Positions 5,769 to 6,667 of a stretch of 6,667 nt of DNA are shown here, in pieces. Made by a program: the position numbers and the translations under genes. Every line of letters begins with the position of its first letter. Position 1 is the first letter of the stretch. Under the pieces are notes generated by a model, which was not told the origin of the DNA, searched no databases, and worked only from the letters and a program-made list of their open reading frames with translations. Source of the DNA: Porticoccus sp. (GTDB lineage: Bacteria > Pseudomonadota > Gammaproteobacteria > Pseudomonadales > Porticoccaceae); assembly GCA_011049795.1 (NCBI GenBank), contig DRHD01000391.1:1-6667 (forward strand), in the 5' to 3' direction.

Positions 5769-6667
5769 ATGGCAAAAGCAAGCAAAGTAATTCAGTCATT
5801 CAATGCTGGCGAGTTGAGTCCATTGATGGATGCTCGTTCTAACCAGACCAAATACGATGCTGGTTGCCGAACATTAGAAAACTTCTTCCCGCTTATTTAT
5901 GGCGGCGCTAAGCGCAGGCCCGGTACGGAGTTTATCGCCCGACAGCACACCGCAGGTTCTAAGGCAAGATGTATATCTTTTGAGCGTTCGGTTACTAACA
6001 CGTATACTTTGGTATTTGAAAACCAGCGAATTCGTGTATTTAAGGGTGATGCAGATGCCACGACTTTGGGTGACAGGATATACGAAACTGCTATAGACAT
6101 AGATGGCGTAACTTTGCCCAGTGGTACTCCGGTATCTATAAGCACCGACGGTTCGCATGGTTACGAAGATGGTGATACGGTCAAATTCCAGGATGTTGAT
6201 GGTACGATTGAACTCAACGGTAATGAGTTTGTAATCACAAGAGTTGATACGGACGATTTTACCTTAGATGGTACGGATGGTGATGACTTTACTGCATGGG
6301 GCACAACCGCAGGTACGGTTAAAAAGGTCTTGGAAATTCACTCCCCATACCTTACTGCTGACCTGAGAGACTTAAAGATAGAACACTCTGCTGATGTGAT
6401 GTATATAACCCATAAAGATTACGAGCAGAGAAAACTATCAAGGACTTCTGATACTGCATGGACTTTGGAGGCAATAGATTTAGGGACAGGTCCATTTACA
6501 GACCAAAACACGGACACGGCAAAGACCATCGCGGTTGCTGAAATTAGTAATGGAGGGATAGCGGTAGGAGCGTCTGTAACCCTGACTGCGGCAGGAACAA
6601 ACAACATCCCATTTAACAACTCTACTACGGCAGGACACCTCCCCAACGAGTCTACTACGGCAATATC
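5769..6667 (+). CDS. Tail nozzle protein, T7 gp12-like (tail tubular protein B), N-terminal part, 3' end missing
   Basis: The frame opens at ATG 5769, one base after the preceding stop, and runs off the window with no stop; 299 residues are visible. The N-terminus has the hallmark of podovirus nozzle or hub proteins: QSFNAGELSPLMDAR (9-23), KYDAGCRTLENFFPLIYGGA (28-47) and KRRPGTEFIA (48-57). Later, HSPYLTADLRDLKIEHSADV (191-210), MYITHKDY (211-218) and W231 followed by GPF (241-243) match the family's conserved 'PY...L...Q-SADV-Y..H' block. Residues about 114-187 (GYEDGDTVKFQDVDG, ELNGNEFVITRV, DDFTLDGTD) form an inserted small beta module of the E1 FCCH-like kind. T7 gp12 is about 794 residues, so more than half of this gene probably lies outside. 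AGG at 5756-5758 is a plausible but weak ribosome binding site. The protein would form the distal tail tube, binding the adaptor ring encoded at 2102-2959. Confidence 0.9.
   Translation, partial: MAKASKVIQSFNAGELSPLMDARSNQTKYDAGCRTLENFFPLIYGGAKRRPGTEFIARQHTAGSKARCISFERSVTNTYTLVFENQRIRVFKGDADATTLGDRIYETAIDIDGVTLPSGTPVSISTDGSHGYEDGDTVKFQDVDGTIELNGNEFVITRVDTDDFTLDGTDGDDFTAWGTTAGTVKKVLEIHSPYLTADLRDLKIEHSADVMYITHKDYEQRKLSRTSDTAWTLEAIDLGTGPFTDQNTDTAKTIAVAEISNGGIAVGASVTLTAAGTNNIPFNNSTTAGHLPNESTTAI

Overview
The window is a block of late (virion assembly) genes from a tailed phage or prophage, most likely a podovirus with T7-like tail organisation. The evidence is two recognisable tail proteins. The protein at 2102-2959 has the features of a gp11-type tail adaptor (tail tubular protein A). 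The protein starting at 5769 has the N-terminus of a gp12-type nozzle protein (tail tubular protein B). All genes lie on the + strand, use the standard code, and are tightly packed. Nothing in the sequence identifies the host. Shine-Dalgarno-like sites and Sec-type signal peptides indicate a bacterial host.

Layout: (1) 2-1993 is the 3' part of a long, low-complexity gene for a repetitive, probably beta-solenoid virion protein, with a distinct aromatic-containing C-terminal domain. (2) 1994-2101 is the only intergenic gap. It holds a strong hairpin plus U-tract terminator, in the position T7 uses for its terminator between gene 10 and gene 11. (3) 2102-2959 is the tail adaptor, carrying an extra inserted beta domain. 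(4) 2969-4603 is an exported metallophosphoesterase fused to a LamG-like C-terminal domain. (5) 4614-5186 is a small exported or membrane-anchored protein of unknown function. (6) 5183-5767 is a small beta-rich protein of unknown function that seems distantly related to its upstream neighbour. (7) 5769 to the window end is the N-terminal part of the nozzle protein, which also carries an inserted beta domain like that of the adaptor.

How it may work together: the adaptor and nozzle would build the tail tube beneath the portal. The repetitive protein is probably a fibre, spike or capsid decoration. In T7 the adaptor and nozzle genes are adjacent. Here three accessory genes (about 2.8 kb) are inserted between them, two with N-terminal export signals and one encoding a complete-looking phosphoesterase active site joined to a putative glycan-binding domain. 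This cassette is the most unusual part of the window. All functional calls come from reading motifs by eye; no database search was run.
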